Assembly (NCBI RefSeq): GCF_010726765.1
Contig: NZ_AP022601.1
Location: 4,340,001-4,404,000 of the forward strand
Reading direction: 5' to 3'
Length of the DNA: 64,000 nt
Source of the DNA: Mycobacterium gallinarum
GTDB lineage: Bacteria > Actinomycetota > Actinomycetes > Mycobacteriales > Mycobacteriaceae
The translations under genes and the position numbers were made by a program. The notes beneath the pieces were generated by a model that saw only the letters and a list, made by a program, of their open reading frames with translations, made no database searches and was not told where the DNA came from. This document shows, in pieces, positions 46,970 through 59,537 of this stretch (the stretch's first letter is position 1; every line of letters begins with the position of its first letter).

Positions 46970-47113
46970 TTACGCAGTCAGCTTGCGGCGACCCTTGGAA
47001 CGCCGGCCCGACACGATGGCCCGGCCTGCCCGGGTACGCATCCGCAGGCGGAATCCGTGCACGCGTGCGCGGCGCCGGTTGTTCGGCTGAAAAGTCCGCT
47101 TGCCCTTGGCCAC
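46970..47113 (-). CDS. rpmH: 50S ribosomal protein L34
   Basis: 47 residues: [46 protein letters not shown]. The length and sequence are standard for L34, although it is too short for most ORF cut-offs. GTG 47113 is preceded by GAGGAGAG. Transcribed from the promoter at 47278-47306 with a leader of about 158 nt, in front of rnpA. Confidence 0.97.
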   Translation of the reverse strand: MAKGKRTFQPNNRRRARVHGFRLRMRTRAGRAIVSGRRSKGRRKLTA

Positions 47114-47277
47114 GGCTGTCTCTCCTCGTTTCCGTCGGCATCAACGCCCGCACCGGTACTCACGTCATGCCGGTGGACCGCGGTTGCCCGTTGGTAAGCT
47201 CGTCCGTCTCGCTTAGCCGGCGCGGTCCCCACAACATCTGGGTCGCAGCCGTGCCGCCACGTGCGGGCGACTGTTCG

Positions 47278-47306
47278 AGGGTACTGACGAGATTTCCCTA
47301 GGTCAA
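47278..47306 (-). promoter_or_regulatory. rpmH promoter
   Basis: On the minus strand: TTGACC, a 17-bp spacer, TACCCT. It is the best housekeeping-sigma match in the window and points at rpmH. Confidence 0.75.
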
Positions 47307-47413
47307 ACCACCCTATCCCCCGCCATGACCGGACTGAAAATCTTTACAAACGCCTCAACCGTCACGGCGCTCCAGCGCCGCGAAAGTAACCCAAACGCAA
47401 TGTTGCAGAACGG

Positions 47414-47442
47414 TTGGCACCCGCGAAGAAAACTGTTAGCTT
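47414..47442 (+). promoter_or_regulatory. dnaA promoter
   Basis: TTGGCA (47414-47419), 17 bp, TAGCTT (47437-47442). Expected start near 47449, giving a ~230-nt leader. Confidence 0.65.
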
Positions 47443-47450
47443 CTGCCAGT

Positions 47451-47472
47451 GTCGTTTCGATAACGAAACGAC
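47451..47472 (+). other. Perfect hairpin at the predicted 5' end of dnaA mRNA
   Basis: GTCGTTTCG, loop ATAA, CGAAACGAC: nine perfect pairs, beginning about 2 nt after the inferred transcription start. Could be an mRNA stabiliser or a DNA operator. Confidence 0.6.
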
Positions 47473-47604
47473 GACAGACAACGAAGCGGGGATGCCCACC
47501 AAGTCGCGAGCCCACAGATTGCACCACTGCTGTGACGAGCCCCGGCCAGCGGCGTTCCAGCCCGTAGACAACCGAACGAAGACGACTGTCCTGTTTCCAC
47601 AACC

Positions 47605-47613
47605 TGTGGATAA
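47605..47613 (-). other. DnaA box (perfect TTATCCACA)
   Basis: TGTGGATAA on the plus strand, 67 bp upstream of the dnaA start codon. Confidence 0.75.
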
Positions 47614-47616
47614 CCA

Positions 47617-47625
47617 TGTGGACAG
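47617..47625 (-). other. DnaA box (CTGTCCACA)
   Basis: TGTGGACAG on the plus strand, 3 bp from the preceding box. A related TTTCCACAA lies just upstream (about 47594). Confidence 0.6.
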
Positions 47626-47679
47626 TTCGTCATCGTTCCTTTGGCCTTCCCTGAAACGGCCGCGAGGGGGTACGCGTCA

Positions 47680-49176
47680 TTGACTGCTGACCCCGATCCA
47701 CCATTCGTGGCCGTATGGAACACGGTCGTTGCCGAGCTCAACGGCGACATCGAAGCGGTCGGAGTGGCGAACGGTGATGCGGGCCCGGTGCTCACGCCTC
47801 AGCAAAGGGCGTGGCTGAAGCTGGTCAAGCCGCTGGTCATCACCGAGGGATTTGCCCTCCTGTCGGTTCCGACGCCCTTCGTGCAGAACGAGATCGAACG
47901 TCATCTCCGCGAGCCGATCATCAGTGCCCTGAGCCGACAGCTTGGTCAACGAGTGGAACTCGGCGTTCGCATCGCCGCTCCGGAAAACGACGAACCAGAC
48001 GAGTCCCACAACGGGTTGGCCGCCGCGGTCGCCGACCTCGACGACGACATCGACGAAGACCAGGCGGCACTGGCAAGCGCCGAGGAAAGCTGGCCCAGCT
48101 ATTTCTCCAACCGGGTCCAGAATTCCACGGACGAGGATGCCACCGCCGTCAACCTGAACCGCCGCTATACCTTCGACACCTTCGTCATCGGTGCGTCCAA
48201 CAGGTTTGCTCACGCCGCGTCGCTTGCCATCGCCGAGGCACCGGCCCGCGCCTACAACCCACTCTTCATCTGGGGCGAATCCGGCCTCGGCAAAACTCAT
48301 CTTCTACACGCCGCAGGAAACTACGCCCAGCGTCTCTTCCCCGGGATGCGCGTCAAGTACGTCTCGACCGAGGAATTCACCAACGACTTCATCAACTCGT
48401 TGCGCGACGATCGCAAGGCCTCGTTCAAACGCAGTTACCGCGATATCGACGTGCTGCTGGTGGATGACATCCAGTTCATTGAGGGCAAGGAAGGTATCCA
48501 GGAGGAGTTCTTCCACACCTTCAACACCCTGCACAACGCGAACAAGCAGATCGTCATCTCATCGGACCGGCCGCCCAAACAGCTGGCGACCCTCGAAGAT
48601 CGCCTGCGAACCCGGTTCGAGTGGGGGCTGATCACCGACGTTCAGCCTCCTGAACTGGAGACCCGCATCGCGATTCTGCGCAAGAAGGCGCAGATGGACC
48701 GCCTCGACGTGCCCGGTGATGTCCTCGAGCTGATCGCCAGCAGCATCGAGCGCAATATCCGCGAACTCGAGGGTGCGCTCATTCGTGTCACCGCGTTCGC
48801 GTCGCTGAACAAGACGACGATCGACAAGTCACTGGCCGAGATCGTGTTGCGCGATCTGATTTCCGACGCGAGCACGATGCAGATCAGCACCGCCGCGATC
48901 ATGGCCGCGACCGCCGAGTACTTCGAAACCACCGTCGAGGAACTGCGTGGTCCCGGTAAGACGCGCGCGCTCGCGCAGTCCCGACAGATCGCGATGTATT
49001 TGTGCCGCGAGCTCACCGACCTGTCGCTGCCGAAGATCGGCCAGGCGTTCGGACGTGACCACACGACCGTGATGTACGCCGAGAAGAAAATCCGCGGCGA
49101 GATGGCGGAACGTCGCGAGGTCTTCGATCACGTCAAGGAACTGACGACCCGCATCCGTCAACGCTCCAAGCGCTGA
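47680..49176 (+). CDS. dnaA: Chromosomal replication initiator DnaA
   Basis: 498 residues from TTG 47680, which aligns with the N-terminus I recall for M. tuberculosis DnaA (TTG there too); no ATG or GTG fits. Domain I with [12 protein letters not shown], an acidic variable domain II (~95-165), an AAA+ domain III with Walker [21 protein letters not shown] and Walker [16 protein letters not shown], and a domain IV DNA-binding signature [14 protein letters not shown]. It opens the origin located directly downstream and probably regulates itself through the boxes at 47605-47625. Confidence 0.97.
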   Translation: MTADPDPPFVAVWNTVVAELNGDIEAVGVANGDAGPVLTPQQRAWLKLVKPLVITEGFALLSVPTPFVQNEIERHLREPIISALSRQLGQRVELGVRIAAPENDEPDESHNGLAAAVADLDDDIDEDQAALASAEESWPSYFSNRVQNSTDEDATAVNLNRRYTFDTFVIGASNRFAHAASLAIAEAPARAYNPLFIWGESGLGKTHLLHAAGNYAQRLFPGMRVKYVSTEEFTNDFINSLRDDRKASFKRSYRDIDVLLVDDIQFIEGKEGIQEEFFHTFNTLHNANKQIVISSDRPPKQLATLEDRLRTRFEWGLITDVQPPELETRIAILRKKAQMDRLDVPGDVLELIASSIERNIRELEGALIRVTAFASLNKTTIDKSLAEIVLRDLISDASTMQISTAAIMAATAEYFETTVEELRGPGKTRALAQSRQIAMYLCRELTDLSLPKIGQAFGRDHTTVMYAEKKIRGEMAERREVFDHVKELTTRIRQRSKR

Positions 49177-49312
49177 ACCCTCTTCGGCTCCCCCTTCACG
49201 CGCGACCAACCCGGTTGGTCTTTCGCCGAATCACGCCTGGGCGCCCAAAACTTTTCAAAAAACTTCCGCACCGTCGGTATCACTTGTCACAGGCCGGCAC
49301 TGTGCACACCGA

Positions 49313-49321
49313 TGTGGACAA
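49313..49321 (-). other. DnaA box (TTGTCCACA)
   Basis: TGTGGACAA on the plus strand; exact match to the GC-rich actinobacterial DnaA box. Confidence 0.8.
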
Positions 49322-49466
49322 CTTGGGATCAACCTTCGAATGACCGGGCACTTGCTTCACAGGCGCGGTCGTTTCCACAGCCGTCGAACATTCACCTCAC
49401 AACGATCCACAGGAACCCCACACCGGTGCACCGGCGGCACGCAGCACCGACACCCGTTCATCCCCA

Positions 49467-49475
49467 GCGTCCACA
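49467..49475 (+). other. DnaA box (GCGTCCACA), proximal to the AT-rich region
   Basis: Seven of nine positions match TTGTCCACA. It lies immediately before the AT-rich stretch. Confidence 0.55.
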
Positions 49476-49735
49476 GGCCCTAATACTGTTGCTTGTATAT
49501 CTACCTAGAAAGTTCTTAGAAGAAGCCTGCTGGGGAACACTTGGAATCCGGCTCTGCGAGCCGGTTCACCGAACCCGATGTCGGCGCGATCGATTAGCTT
49601 TCAAGTTGGGGCCGAAAGCTCTACGGTGGTTCAGCGACAGCCGTTACGGTCGTCCCTACGTCTCGTTTCGCGGCGTGTTGAGACACCAGGAAATCGCTGC
49701 TTAGCGCTTGTTGTGCTTTTGATCGAAGGGACTGT

Positions 49736-50935
49736 ATGGACGTGGCGACAACAACCGTTGGTGTCACCGATTTGAAGTTCCGTCTGGTGCGTGAAGACTT
49801 CGCCGACGCCGTGGCTTGGGTAGCTCGTAATCTGCCGAACCGGCCGACGGTCCCGGTTCTGGCGGGTGTGTTGCTCACCGGTTCTGAAGACGGTTTGACG
49901 ATCTCGGGATTCGACTACGAGGTATCGGCGGAAGTGCAGGTGGCGGCTGAAATCGCTTCGCCTGGAAGCGTTTTGGTGTCCGGGCGGCTGTTGTCCGACA
50001 TCACCCGCGCGTTGCCGGCCAAGCCGGTGGATGTCAGCGTCGAGGGCACTCGGGTGTCACTGACCTGCGGAAGCGCACGGTTCTCGCTGCCGACCATGGC
50101 GGTCGAGGATTACCCGACGCTGCCGACCCTTCCCGACGAGACCGGTGTCGTCTCGGCCGACCTGTTCGCCGAGGCGATCGGTCAGGTGGCTGTGGCCGCA
50201 GGGCGTGACGACACGTTGCCGATGCTCACCGGCATTCGCGTTGAGATTTCAGGCGAGAACGTCATTTTGGCGGCGACCGACCGCTTCCGGCTCGCGGTTC
50301 GCGAGCTGACGTGGTCGACGGCATCGGCCGACATGGAGGCCGCGGTGTTGGTTCCGGCCAAGACGTTGGCCGAGGCGGCGAAGGCCGGTGCCGACGGTTC
50401 GGATGTGCACCTGGCGTTGGGTGCGGGTGCCGAAGTCGGCAAGGAAGGCTTGTTGGGTATCCGCAGCAACGGCAAGCGCAGCACCACGCGCCTGCTCGAC
50501 GCGGAGTTCCCCAAGTTCCGTCAATTGCTCCCGACCGAGCACACCGCGATCGCAACGATCGGCGTCGCCGAGCTCACCGAAGCCATCAAACGTGTGGCGC
50601 TGGTCGCCGATCGCGGCGCGCAGGTGCGGATGGAGTTCGCCGACGACGTGCTGCGGTTGTCCGCCGGCGCGGACGACGTCGGACGCGCGGAAGAGGATCT
50701 GCCTGTCACCTTCGCGGGTGAGCCGTTGACCATCGCGTTCAACCCGACGTATCTCACCGACGGGTTGAGTTCGTTGCATTCCGAACGCGTGACATTTGGT
50801 TTCACGACACCCAGCCGCCCCGCAGTGTTGCGGCCGGCGGGTGAAGATGACGGCAGCGTCGGCGACACGGGGCCGTTCCCCGCGGCGCAAACCGATTATG
50901 TCTACCTTCTGATGCCGGTTCGGCTTCCTGGCTGA
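49736..50935 (+). CDS. dnaN: DNA polymerase III sliding clamp
   Basis: 399 residues from ATG 49736 with GAAGGGA upstream. Three clamp-fold repeats ([20 protein letters not shown], then [20 protein letters not shown], then [20 protein letters not shown]) and the C-terminal LLMPVRL that forms the peptide-binding groove. Ring-shaped processivity factor for replication. Confidence 0.97.
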   Translation: MDVATTTVGVTDLKFRLVREDFADAVAWVARNLPNRPTVPVLAGVLLTGSEDGLTISGFDYEVSAEVQVAAEIASPGSVLVSGRLLSDITRALPAKPVDVSVEGTRVSLTCGSARFSLPTMAVEDYPTLPTLPDETGVVSADLFAEAIGQVAVAAGRDDTLPMLTGIRVEISGENVILAATDRFRLAVRELTWSTASADMEAAVLVPAKTLAEAAKAGADGSDVHLALGAGAEVGKEGLLGIRSNGKRSTTRLLDAEFPKFRQLLPTEHTAIATIGVAELTEAIKRVALVADRGAQVRMEFADDVLRLSAGADDVGRAEEDLPVTFAGEPLTIAFNPTYLTDGLSSLHSERVTFGFTTPSRPAVLRPAGEDDGSVGDTGPFPAAQTDYVYLLMPVRLPG

Positions 50936-50963
50936 CCGGCCCGACGCCACGACGGGGGCGCAC

Positions 50964-51857
50964 ATGCAATTGGGTCTGGTCGGCCTGGGCAAGATGGGCT
51001 TCAACATGCGCGAACGCCTGCGCGAGGGCGGGCACGAGGTCATCGGCTTCGATCCGCGCCCGGAGGTCACCGACGTGCCGACGTTGGCGGCGCTCGCGGA
51101 AGCCCTCGACGCGCCGCGCATCGTCTGGGTGATGGTGCCGTCCGGGCCCATCACCGACGAGACCATCGTGTCGCTCGCCGACGTGTTGAGCCCCGGTGAT
51201 CTGGTGATCGACGGCGGCAACTCCCGCTACACCGAGGACGGACCTCACGCGAAGCTGTTGGACGACAAGGGAATCGCGTTCATCGACGCCGGTGTGTCCG
51301 GGGGCGTCTGGGGTTTGACCGAGGGCTACGGCCTCATGGTGGGCGGCAGCAAGGAAGACGTCGCGCGGGCCATGCCGATCTTCGAAACCCTGCGTCCGCC
51401 CGGCGAACAGGCGGACGGATTCGTCCACGCCGGACCCGTCGGTGCAGGCCACTACGCCAAGATGGTGCACAACGGCATCGAATACGGGCTGATGATGGCC
51501 TACGCCGAAGGCTACGAACTGTTGGCCGCCGAAGAGCTGATCGAAGACACCCAGGCGGTCATTCAGGCCTGGACCAACGGCACGGTGGTGCGGTCGTGGC
51601 TGCAACAGCTGCTGGCCAAGGCGCTGAAGGAAGATCCGAAATTCACGGACATCACCGGTTACACCGAGGACTCCGGTGAGGGTCGCTGGACGGTGGAGGA
51701 GGCCATCAGCCACCGAGTGCCGATGCCGGTGATCGCGGCGTCGCTGTTCGCCCGGTTCGCTTCGCGCCAAGAGGACTCCCCCACCATGAAGGCAGTGTCG
51801 GCGCTGCGCAACCAGTTCGGCGGCCATGCCGTGCAGAGGATCAGCGAGTCTGGATAG
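50964..51857 (+). CDS. gnd: 6-phosphogluconate dehydrogenase, short (NAD-type) form
   Basis: Oxidatively decarboxylates 6-phosphogluconate to ribulose 5-phosphate. 297 residues: Rossmann motif LGLVGLGKMGFNM, DGGNSRYTED, DAGVSGGVWGLTEGYGLMVG and AGHYAKMVHNGIEYGLMMAY (catalytic Lys). The short chain fits the GntZ/YqeC-like class rather than the 470-residue form. It is inserted between dnaN and recF, an arrangement I recall in M. smegmatis and some other mycobacteria but not H37Rv. The recF TTG follows its stop directly. Confidence 0.92.
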   Translation: MQLGLVGLGKMGFNMRERLREGGHEVIGFDPRPEVTDVPTLAALAEALDAPRIVWVMVPSGPITDETIVSLADVLSPGDLVIDGGNSRYTEDGPHAKLLDDKGIAFIDAGVSGGVWGLTEGYGLMVGGSKEDVARAMPIFETLRPPGEQADGFVHAGPVGAGHYAKMVHNGIEYGLMMAYAEGYELLAAEELIEDTQAVIQAWTNGTVVRSWLQQLLAKALKEDPKFTDITGYTEDSGEGRWTVEEAISHRVPMPVIAASLFARFASRQEDSPTMKAVSALRNQFGGHAVQRISESG

Positions 51858-53051
51858 TTGTACGTCAGAAACCTTGCGCTTACCGATTTCCGGTCCTGGG
51901 CACGGATCGAGATCGACCTCGATCCCGGCCGAACCGTATTCGTGGGGTCCAATGGTTTCGGAAAAACGAATCTGATTGAGGCGCTGTGGTATTCGTCGAC
52001 CTTGGGGTCACATCGGGTCGGCACTGACGCGCCGCTGATCCGGGCCGGCGCCCAACGCGCAGTGATCTCGACGATCGTGGTGAACGACGGGCGCGAACTC
52101 GCGGTCGACCTGGAGATCAACCCGGGCCGTGCCAACAAGGCACGGCTGAACCGCTCCCCCGTCCGTAGCGCCCGCGAAATTCTCGGCGCCCTGCGGGCGG
52201 TGTTGTTCGCCCCCGAGGATCTGGCGTTGGTGCGCGGCGATCCGGGAGAACGACGGAGATACCTCGACGAGCTGGCCACCACCCGGCGTCCGCGAGTGGC
52301 CGGTATCCGCGCCGATTACGACAAAGTGCTCAAACAACGGACGGCGCTGTTGAAGTCGGCGGCCGGCGCGAGGTACCGGGGCGATCGCGGCGTGCTCGAC
52401 ACCCTGGACGTGTGGGACGGACACCTCGCCGCCCACGGTGCACAACTCATCGCCGCGCGGGTCGATCTGGTGAACCAACTGGCCCCCGAGGTGGAGAAGT
52501 CCTATCAACTGTTGGCGCCCGCATCACGGCCGGCGGCCATCCGGTACCGCAGCGGCGTGGAGGTGATCGAAAGCGAGGCCCACGCCGGAACCGGAAGCGC
52601 TGAATTGTTCGAGGCTGCCCTGCTTGACGAGCTGGCGCGTCGCCGCGACGCCGAACTGGAACGTGGCGTTTGTCTGGTGGGTCCGCACCGCGACGATCTG
52701 GAGTTGCGACTCGGCGACCAATTGGCGAAAGGCTTTGCGAGCCATGGTGAATCGTGGTCGATGGCGTTGGCGCTGCGGCTCGCGGCGTACGAACTGTTAC
52801 GCGCGGAAGGCAGCGACCCGGTACTGCTCCTCGACGACGTCTTCGCCGAACTCGACACCGCGCGCAGGCAGGCGCTCGCCAACGTCGCAGCGTCCGCCGA
52901 ACAGGTGTTGGTCACCGCTGCCGTCCACGAGGACATCCCGCAGGACTGGGATGCGACCAGGATCGAAATCGTCATGACCGACGACGACAGCGGCCGGATT
53001 TCGGAAGTACGAGACAGAACTGGTGGGGGCGGGAGTGACCGGAATGAGTGA
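51858..53051 (+). CDS. recF: DNA replication/repair protein RecF
   Basis: 397 residues from TTG 51858, directly after the gnd stop. [13 protein letters not shown], Walker [10 protein letters not shown] (~34-42), signature-type region [14 protein letters not shown] and Walker [16 protein letters not shown]-ATPase that helps load RecA at gaps and stalled forks. Confidence 0.95.
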   Translation: MYVRNLALTDFRSWARIEIDLDPGRTVFVGSNGFGKTNLIEALWYSSTLGSHRVGTDAPLIRAGAQRAVISTIVVNDGRELAVDLEINPGRANKARLNRSPVRSAREILGALRAVLFAPEDLALVRGDPGERRRYLDELATTRRPRVAGIRADYDKVLKQRTALLKSAAGARYRGDRGVLDTLDVWDGHLAAHGAQLIAARVDLVNQLAPEVEKSYQLLAPASRPAAIRYRSGVEVIESEAHAGTGSAELFEAALLDELARRRDAELERGVCLVGPHRDDLELRLGDQLAKGFASHGESWSMALALRLAAYELLRAEGSDPVLLLDDVFAELDTARRQALANVAASAEQVLVTAAVHEDIPQDWDATRIEIVMTDDDSGRISEVRDRTGGGGSDRNE

Positions 53052-53592
53052 CGACGTGGAACCGCCGGCGCACCTGGCGCATCTAAAGGGTATGGATCTG
53101 GTCAGGCGGACCCTCGAGGAAGCCCGGGGCGCCGCCCGCAGTCAAGGAAAGGATGTCGGCCGCGGCCGGAGCACCCAGCCGCGCAAAAAGGTCGCGGGCA
53201 CCAGTCGGCGACGGTGGTCGGGTCCGGGCCCGGATTCGCGCGACCCGCAGCTGCTCGGATCCCTCACCCGTGACCTCGCCCGCAACCGCGGCTGGTCGGA
53301 TCGGGTGGCCGAGGGTTCGGTGTTCGGTCGGTGGTCGGTGGTCGTCGGTGAGCAGATCGCGGCCCACGCGACGCCGACGTCGCTACAGGACGGTGTGCTC
53401 ACGGTTTCGGCGGAGTCGACGGCCTGGGCCACCCAGCTGAGGATGGTGCAGGCGCAACTTCTCGCGAAGATCGCGGCGGCGGTCGGCGACGGCGTGGTGA
53501 ATTCGATGAAAATCGTCGGTCCGGTCGGTCCCTCCTGGCGCAAGGGGCGATATCACATCGCCGGGCGAGGACCTCGCGACACGTACGGATAA
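53035..53592 (+). CDS. dciA: DUF721 protein DciA (Rv0004-like), replicative helicase operator
   Basis: 185 residues from GTG 53035, whose VTG start resembles Rv0004; ATG 53044 is the alternative. Both overlap the recF end. A basic, flexible N-terminal half (~1-80) precedes a DUF721 domain with [40 protein letters not shown] and the conserved tail [13 protein letters not shown]. DciA is known to interact with the DnaB helicase in bacteria lacking DnaC and is essential in mycobacteria. Confidence 0.92.
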   Translation: MTGMSDDVEPPAHLAHLKGMDLVRRTLEEARGAARSQGKDVGRGRSTQPRKKVAGTSRRRWSGPGPDSRDPQLLGSLTRDLARNRGWSDRVAEGSVFGRWSVVVGEQIAAHATPTSLQDGVLTVSAESTAWATQLRMVQAQLLAKIAAAVGDGVVNSMKIVGPVGPSWRKGRYHIAGRGPRDTYG

Positions 53593-53743
53593 GAGCGATC
53601 TTTCTGTTGCCTGAGAGCCGCCAGAACACAGAAAGCAGCGTTCTCAAGCGTCATGACGCACCTCGGAGCGAGAAATTCAGCAGACGGCGCAAATAGGTAT
53701 GTGAAAACGCCGCCTCAGAATCGGTCCAGACGGTAGTTGACGG

Positions 53744-53749
53744 TAGACT
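53744..53749 (+). promoter_or_regulatory. -10 element upstream of gyrB
   Basis: TAGACT about 62 bp before the gyrB GTG, in the 218-bp gap after dciA. No good -35 at the right spacing. Confidence 0.4.
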
Positions 53750-53786
53750 GATCGAGGATCCGCGAGAGTCGTCATCTCTCGCTTGA

Positions 53787-55838
<2,052 letters not shown>

Positions 55839-55871
55839 CGAAGTTATCACCACGGTTTAGGGCTGAAACAC

Positions 55872-58379
55872 ATGACTGATACCACCTTGCCACCAGGCGG
55901 CGAAGCGGGCGACCGCATCGAGCCGGTCGACATCCAGCACGAGATGCAGCGCAGCTACATCGACTACGCCATGAGCGTCATCGTCGGGCGTGCGCTGCCA
56001 GAGGTGCGCGACGGCCTCAAGCCGGTGCACCGCCGCGTGCTGTACGCGATGTTCGACTCCGGCTTCCGCCCGGATCGCGGCCACGCGAAATCCGCACGCT
56101 CCGTTGCCGAGACGATGGGCAACTACCATCCGCACGGCGACTCGTCGATCTACGACACGTTGGTCCGGATGGCCCAGCCGTGGTCGCTGCGCTACCCGTT
56201 GGTCGACGGGCAGGGCAACTTCGGCTCGCCCGGCAACGATCCCCCGGCCGCCATGCGCTACACAGAGGCGCGGCTCACGCCGCTGGCGATGGAGATGTTG
56301 CGTGAAATCGACGAGGAGACAGTCGATTTCGTCCCGAACTACGACGGCCGCGTACAGGAGCCGACGGTTCTGCCCAGCCGGTTCCCCAACCTGCTGGCCA
56401 ACGGCTCGGGCGGCATCGCGGTCGGCATGGCCACCAACATGCCGCCGCACAACCTGCGCGAGCTGGGCGACGCCGTGTTCTGGTGCCTGGAGAACTTCGA
56501 AGCCGACGAAGAAGCGACCCTCGAGGCGGTCTGCGAACGCGTCAAGGGTCCCGACTTCCCCACCTACGGCCTGATCGTCGGATCGCAGGGCATCTCCGAC
56601 ACGTACCGGACCGGCCGGGGGTCGGTTCGCATGCGCGGAGTCTGCGAGATCGAAGAGGACAGCCGGGGACGCACCGGGATCGTCATCACCGAGCTGCCGT
56701 ATCAGGTCAACCACGACAACTTCATCACCTCGATCGCCGAACAGGTGCGCGACGGCAAGCTCGCCGGCATCTCAAACATCGAGGATCAGTCCAGCGACCG
56801 CGTCGGACTGCGAATTGTGGTGGAGCTCAAGCGAGATGCTGTCGCGAAGGTGGTGCTGAACAACCTCTACAAGCACACCCAGCTGCAGACCAGCTTCGGC
56901 GCCAACATGCTGTCCATCGTCGACGGCGTGCCGCGCACGCTGCGGCTCGACCAGTTGATCCGGCATTACGTCAATCATCAACTCGACGTCATCGTGCGGC
57001 GCACCACCTACCGGCTACGCAAAGCCAACGAGCGGGCGCACATTCTGCGCGGCCTGGTCAAGGCGCTCGATGCGCTGGACGAGGTCATTGCGCTGATCCG
57101 GGCGTCGGAGACCGTCGAGGTCGCCCGCCAGGGCCTGATCGAGTTGCTCGACATCGACGAGATCCAGGCTCAGGCCATCCTCGACATGCAGCTGCGCCGG
57201 CTCGCCGCCCTGGAGCGCCAGCGCATCGTCGACGATCTGGCGAAGATCGAGGCCGAGATCGCCGACCTCGAGGACATCCTGGCCAAGCCGGAGCGTCAGC
57301 GCGCCATCGTCCGCGACGAGCTCAAGGAGCTCGTCGAGAAGTACGGCGACGACCGCCGGACGCGCATCATCGCCGCGGACGGCGACGTCGCCGACGAGGA
57401 CCTGATCGCGCGCGAAGAGGTCGTCGTCACCATCACCGAAACCGGCTACGCCAAGCGGACGAAGTCCGACCTCTACCGCAGCCAGAAGCGCGGCGGCAAG
57501 GGTGTGCAGGGCGCGGGGCTGAAGCAGGACGACATCGTCAACCACTTCTTCGTATGCTCCACGCACGACTGGATCCTGTTCTTCACCACTCAGGGCCGGG
57601 TCTATCGCGCGAAGGCGTACGACCTGCCCGAGGCGTCGCGTACGGCGCGCGGCCAGCACGTCGCCAACCTGCTGGCATTCCAGCCGGAGGAGCGCATCGC
57701 GCAGGTCATTCAGATCAAGACGTACGAGGATGCGCCGTATCTGGTGCTGGCCACGCGCAACGGTCTGGTGAAGAAGTCCAAGCTCACCGACTTCGACTCC
57801 AACCGCACCGGCGGCATCGTCGCGGTCAACCTGCGTGACGGTGACGAATTGGTCGGCGCGGTGCTGTGCTCGGCGGAAGCCGACCTGCTGCTGGTCTCCG
57901 CCAAGGGGCAGTCGATCCGCTTCTCAGCAACCGATGAGGCACTGCGTCCGATGGGCCGCGCCACCTCCGGTGTGCAGGGCATGCGGTTCAACACCGACGA
58001 CGAGCTGCTGTCGCTGAACGTCGTGCGCGACGACACGTATCTGCTGGTCGCGACCGCGGGCGGATATGCCAAGCGCACCGCCATCGAGGAGTATCCGGTC
58101 CAGGGCCGCGGTGGCAAAGGGGTGTTGACGATCCAGTTCGACAAGCGACGTGGCAGTCTGGTCGGAGCGTTGATCGTCGATGACGACACAGAGTTGTACG
58201 CCATCACCTCGGGCGGGGGTGTCATCCGGACGGCGGCTCGCCAGGTGCGCAAGGCCGGGCGGCAGACCAAGGGCGTTCGGTTGATGAACCTGGGTGAGGG
58301 CACGACACTGATAGCCATCGCGCGCAACGCGGAGGAAGGCGACAGCACCGACGAGGTCAACACCGACGTCGGCGAGTAG
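55872..58379 (+). CDS. gyrA: DNA gyrase subunit A
   Basis: 835 residues from ATG 55872. The catalytic Tyr is in [11 protein letters not shown] (~130) and GyrA-boxes lie in the C-terminal beta-pinwheel. The quinolone-determining region reads [20 protein letters not shown], with Ser91 and Ser92 and Asp95; Ser91 occupies the position that is Ala90 in M. tuberculosis. No intein at the active-site Tyr. Adjacent to gyrB as usual. Confidence 0.97.
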   Translation: MTDTTLPPGGEAGDRIEPVDIQHEMQRSYIDYAMSVIVGRALPEVRDGLKPVHRRVLYAMFDSGFRPDRGHAKSARSVAETMGNYHPHGDSSIYDTLVRMAQPWSLRYPLVDGQGNFGSPGNDPPAAMRYTEARLTPLAMEMLREIDEETVDFVPNYDGRVQEPTVLPSRFPNLLANGSGGIAVGMATNMPPHNLRELGDAVFWCLENFEADEEATLEAVCERVKGPDFPTYGLIVGSQGISDTYRTGRGSVRMRGVCEIEEDSRGRTGIVITELPYQVNHDNFITSIAEQVRDGKLAGISNIEDQSSDRVGLRIVVELKRDAVAKVVLNNLYKHTQLQTSFGANMLSIVDGVPRTLRLDQLIRHYVNHQLDVIVRRTTYRLRKANERAHILRGLVKALDALDEVIALIRASETVEVARQGLIELLDIDEIQAQAILDMQLRRLAALERQRIVDDLAKIEAEIADLEDILAKPERQRAIVRDELKELVEKYGDDRRTRIIAADGDVADEDLIAREEVVVTITETGYAKRTKSDLYRSQKRGGKGVQGAGLKQDDIVNHFFVCSTHDWILFFTTQGRVYRAKAYDLPEASRTARGQHVANLLAFQPEERIAQVIQIKTYEDAPYLVLATRNGLVKKSKLTDFDSNRTGGIVAVNLRDGDELVGAVLCSAEADLLLVSAKGQSIRFSATDEALRPMGRATSGVQGMRFNTDDELLSLNVVRDDTYLLVATAGGYAKRTAIEEYPVQGRGGKGVLTIQFDKRRGSLVGALIVDDDTELYAITSGGGVIRTAARQVRKAGRQTKGVRLMNLGEGTTLIAIARNAEEGDSTDEVNTDVGE

Positions 58380-58420
58380 CTCAGCAGGCGTGACCTGTAG
58401 TGGCCAGTTAGGAGCCGTAG

Positions 58421-59470
58421 GTGACTTCACCGAACGAGCCCGGGTATCCCCGCGCGACTGATGGGGGTGGCAACGGCTCCGGCACGGGTCCCGACGGCGG
58501 CTCGGTGAGCGGACCGACGCCACGGGGCCCGGTGACCAGTGGATCCGGGCCGGAACGTGTCGCCGACGCGACCGAGGTCCCGCCCTGGCAGCGGGGCCGG
58601 CCGGCCGGGCCGACGAACCGGGCGTCCGATGCCCCTGGACGGCCGGATTCGCCCGCCCGTCCCGATGTACCGCGGCATGGCAATGGCGGCGCGACGGGCC
58701 AGACCTCCGGAATCGATGCGCGACTGAACCGTTTCTTGGCCGGCGGCTCGTCGGCAGGGCCCGAGGAGGCCGACGCGTCGGGCTGGGCAGACCCACCCGA
58801 GCCGGCGCCGCGACCCGAGCCGACCTCGCGACCCGAGCCGGCGCCGCGACCCGAGCCCCGTCCGGAGCCGACGTCACGGCCCGAGCCCCGTCCGGAACCT
58901 CCTCGGACCGAGCAGCCCCGGACCGAGCAGCAGCCGCGTCCCGAGCAGTACGCCAGTGAGATTCCCGAGCTGTCGGGCGCAGCGCCTAGGTCGGGACCGC
59001 GCAAGCCGGGCGGTCCGGAACGTCCTGAGCGTCCGGGGCAGGAGCCGGCGGGGCGTCCCGCTCGCCCAGGCGGGCGGCTTCAGGCGGCGGCCAGCCGCCA
59101 CCAGGGTCCGGTGCGCGCGAGCATGCAGATCCGCCGGGTGGACCCGTGGAGTGTGCTGAAGGTCTCCGCGGTGTTGTCGGTTGCGCTGTTCTTCGTGTGG
59201 ATGATCGCGGTCGCGTTCTTGTACCTGGTACTCGGCGGTATGGGTGTGTGGAGCAAGCTGAACAGCAACGTCGGCGACCTGCTGACCAGTGCGAGCGGTA
59301 GCTCCGGCGGCGAGCTCGTCTCCAGCGGAACGATATTCGGCGGCGCGGCACTGATCGGGTTGGTCAACATCGTGCTGCTGACGGCGATGGCGACCATCGG
59401 TGCCTTCATCTACAACCTGACCACCGACATCGTCGGCGGTGTGGAAGTCACCCTCGCCGACAGGGACTGA
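58421..59470 (+). CDS. DUF3566 membrane protein with EP-rich disordered N-terminus, Rv0007-like
   Basis: 349 residues from GTG 58421, with TTAGGAG upstream. The first ~235 residues are disordered; residues ~125-175 consist of RPEPxxRPEP-type repeats encoded by degenerate tandem DNA. The C-terminal ~115 residues form the DUF3566 domain, with helices at ~246-275 ([20 protein letters not shown]) and ~308-335 ([20 protein letters not shown]). Conserved downstream of gyrA in actinobacteria; function unproven. Confidence 0.88.
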   Translation: MTSPNEPGYPRATDGGGNGSGTGPDGGSVSGPTPRGPVTSGSGPERVADATEVPPWQRGRPAGPTNRASDAPGRPDSPARPDVPRHGNGGATGQTSGIDARLNRFLAGGSSAGPEEADASGWADPPEPAPRPEPTSRPEPAPRPEPRPEPTSRPEPRPEPPRTEQPRTEQQPRPEQYASEIPELSGAAPRSGPRKPGGPERPERPGQEPAGRPARPGGRLQAAASRHQGPVRASMQIRRVDPWSVLKVSAVLSVALFFVWMIAVAFLYLVLGGMGVWSKLNSNVGDLLTSASGSSGGELVSSGTIFGGAALIGLVNIVLLTAMATIGAFIYNLTTDIVGGVEVTLADRD

Positions 59471-59537
59471 GCGTTCGCGGTTTGGGCGGGAGCTTACGAT
59501 TGCGGTAGTCTCGTCGCTCGGCCGTACCGGCACAAAC

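Larger units (their letters stand above)
47114..47679. promoter_or_regulatory. rpmH-dnaA divergent intergenic region
   Basis: 566 bp without a credible gene. It holds, in order, an rpmH leader with a long-range stem (GGACCGCG 47175-47182 with CGCGGTCC 47221-47228), the rpmH promoter, the dnaA promoter, a hairpin at the predicted dnaA transcript 5' end, and a cluster of DnaA-box-like 9-mers just before dnaA. Short open frames here (for example 47303-47617 minus) lack start signals and family features. Confidence 0.8.
49177..49735. other. oriC: Chromosomal replication origin, oriC (dnaA-dnaN intergenic)
   Basis: 559 bp non-coding. Its first half holds a cluster of DnaA-box-like 9-mers: CTGTGCACA (49300), TGTGGACAA (49313), GTTTCCACA (49371), CGATCCACA (49403) and GCGTCCACA (49467). 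These are followed by an unusually AT-rich stretch (about 49480-49525, including TTGTATATCTACCTAGAAAG), a likely unwinding element. The remaining ~200 bp lead to dnaN. Matches the position and design of mycobacterial oriC. The frame 49312-49704 is not a gene. Confidence 0.93.

Noticed and set aside
49312..49704. 130-codon frame in the dnaA-dnaN gap
   Set aside because: Overlaps the DnaA-box cluster and AT-rich element of oriC, with no ribosome-binding site or homology.
56483..57838. 451-codon plus-strand frame inside gyrA
   Set aside because: Second-frame shadow of gyrA, without domains.
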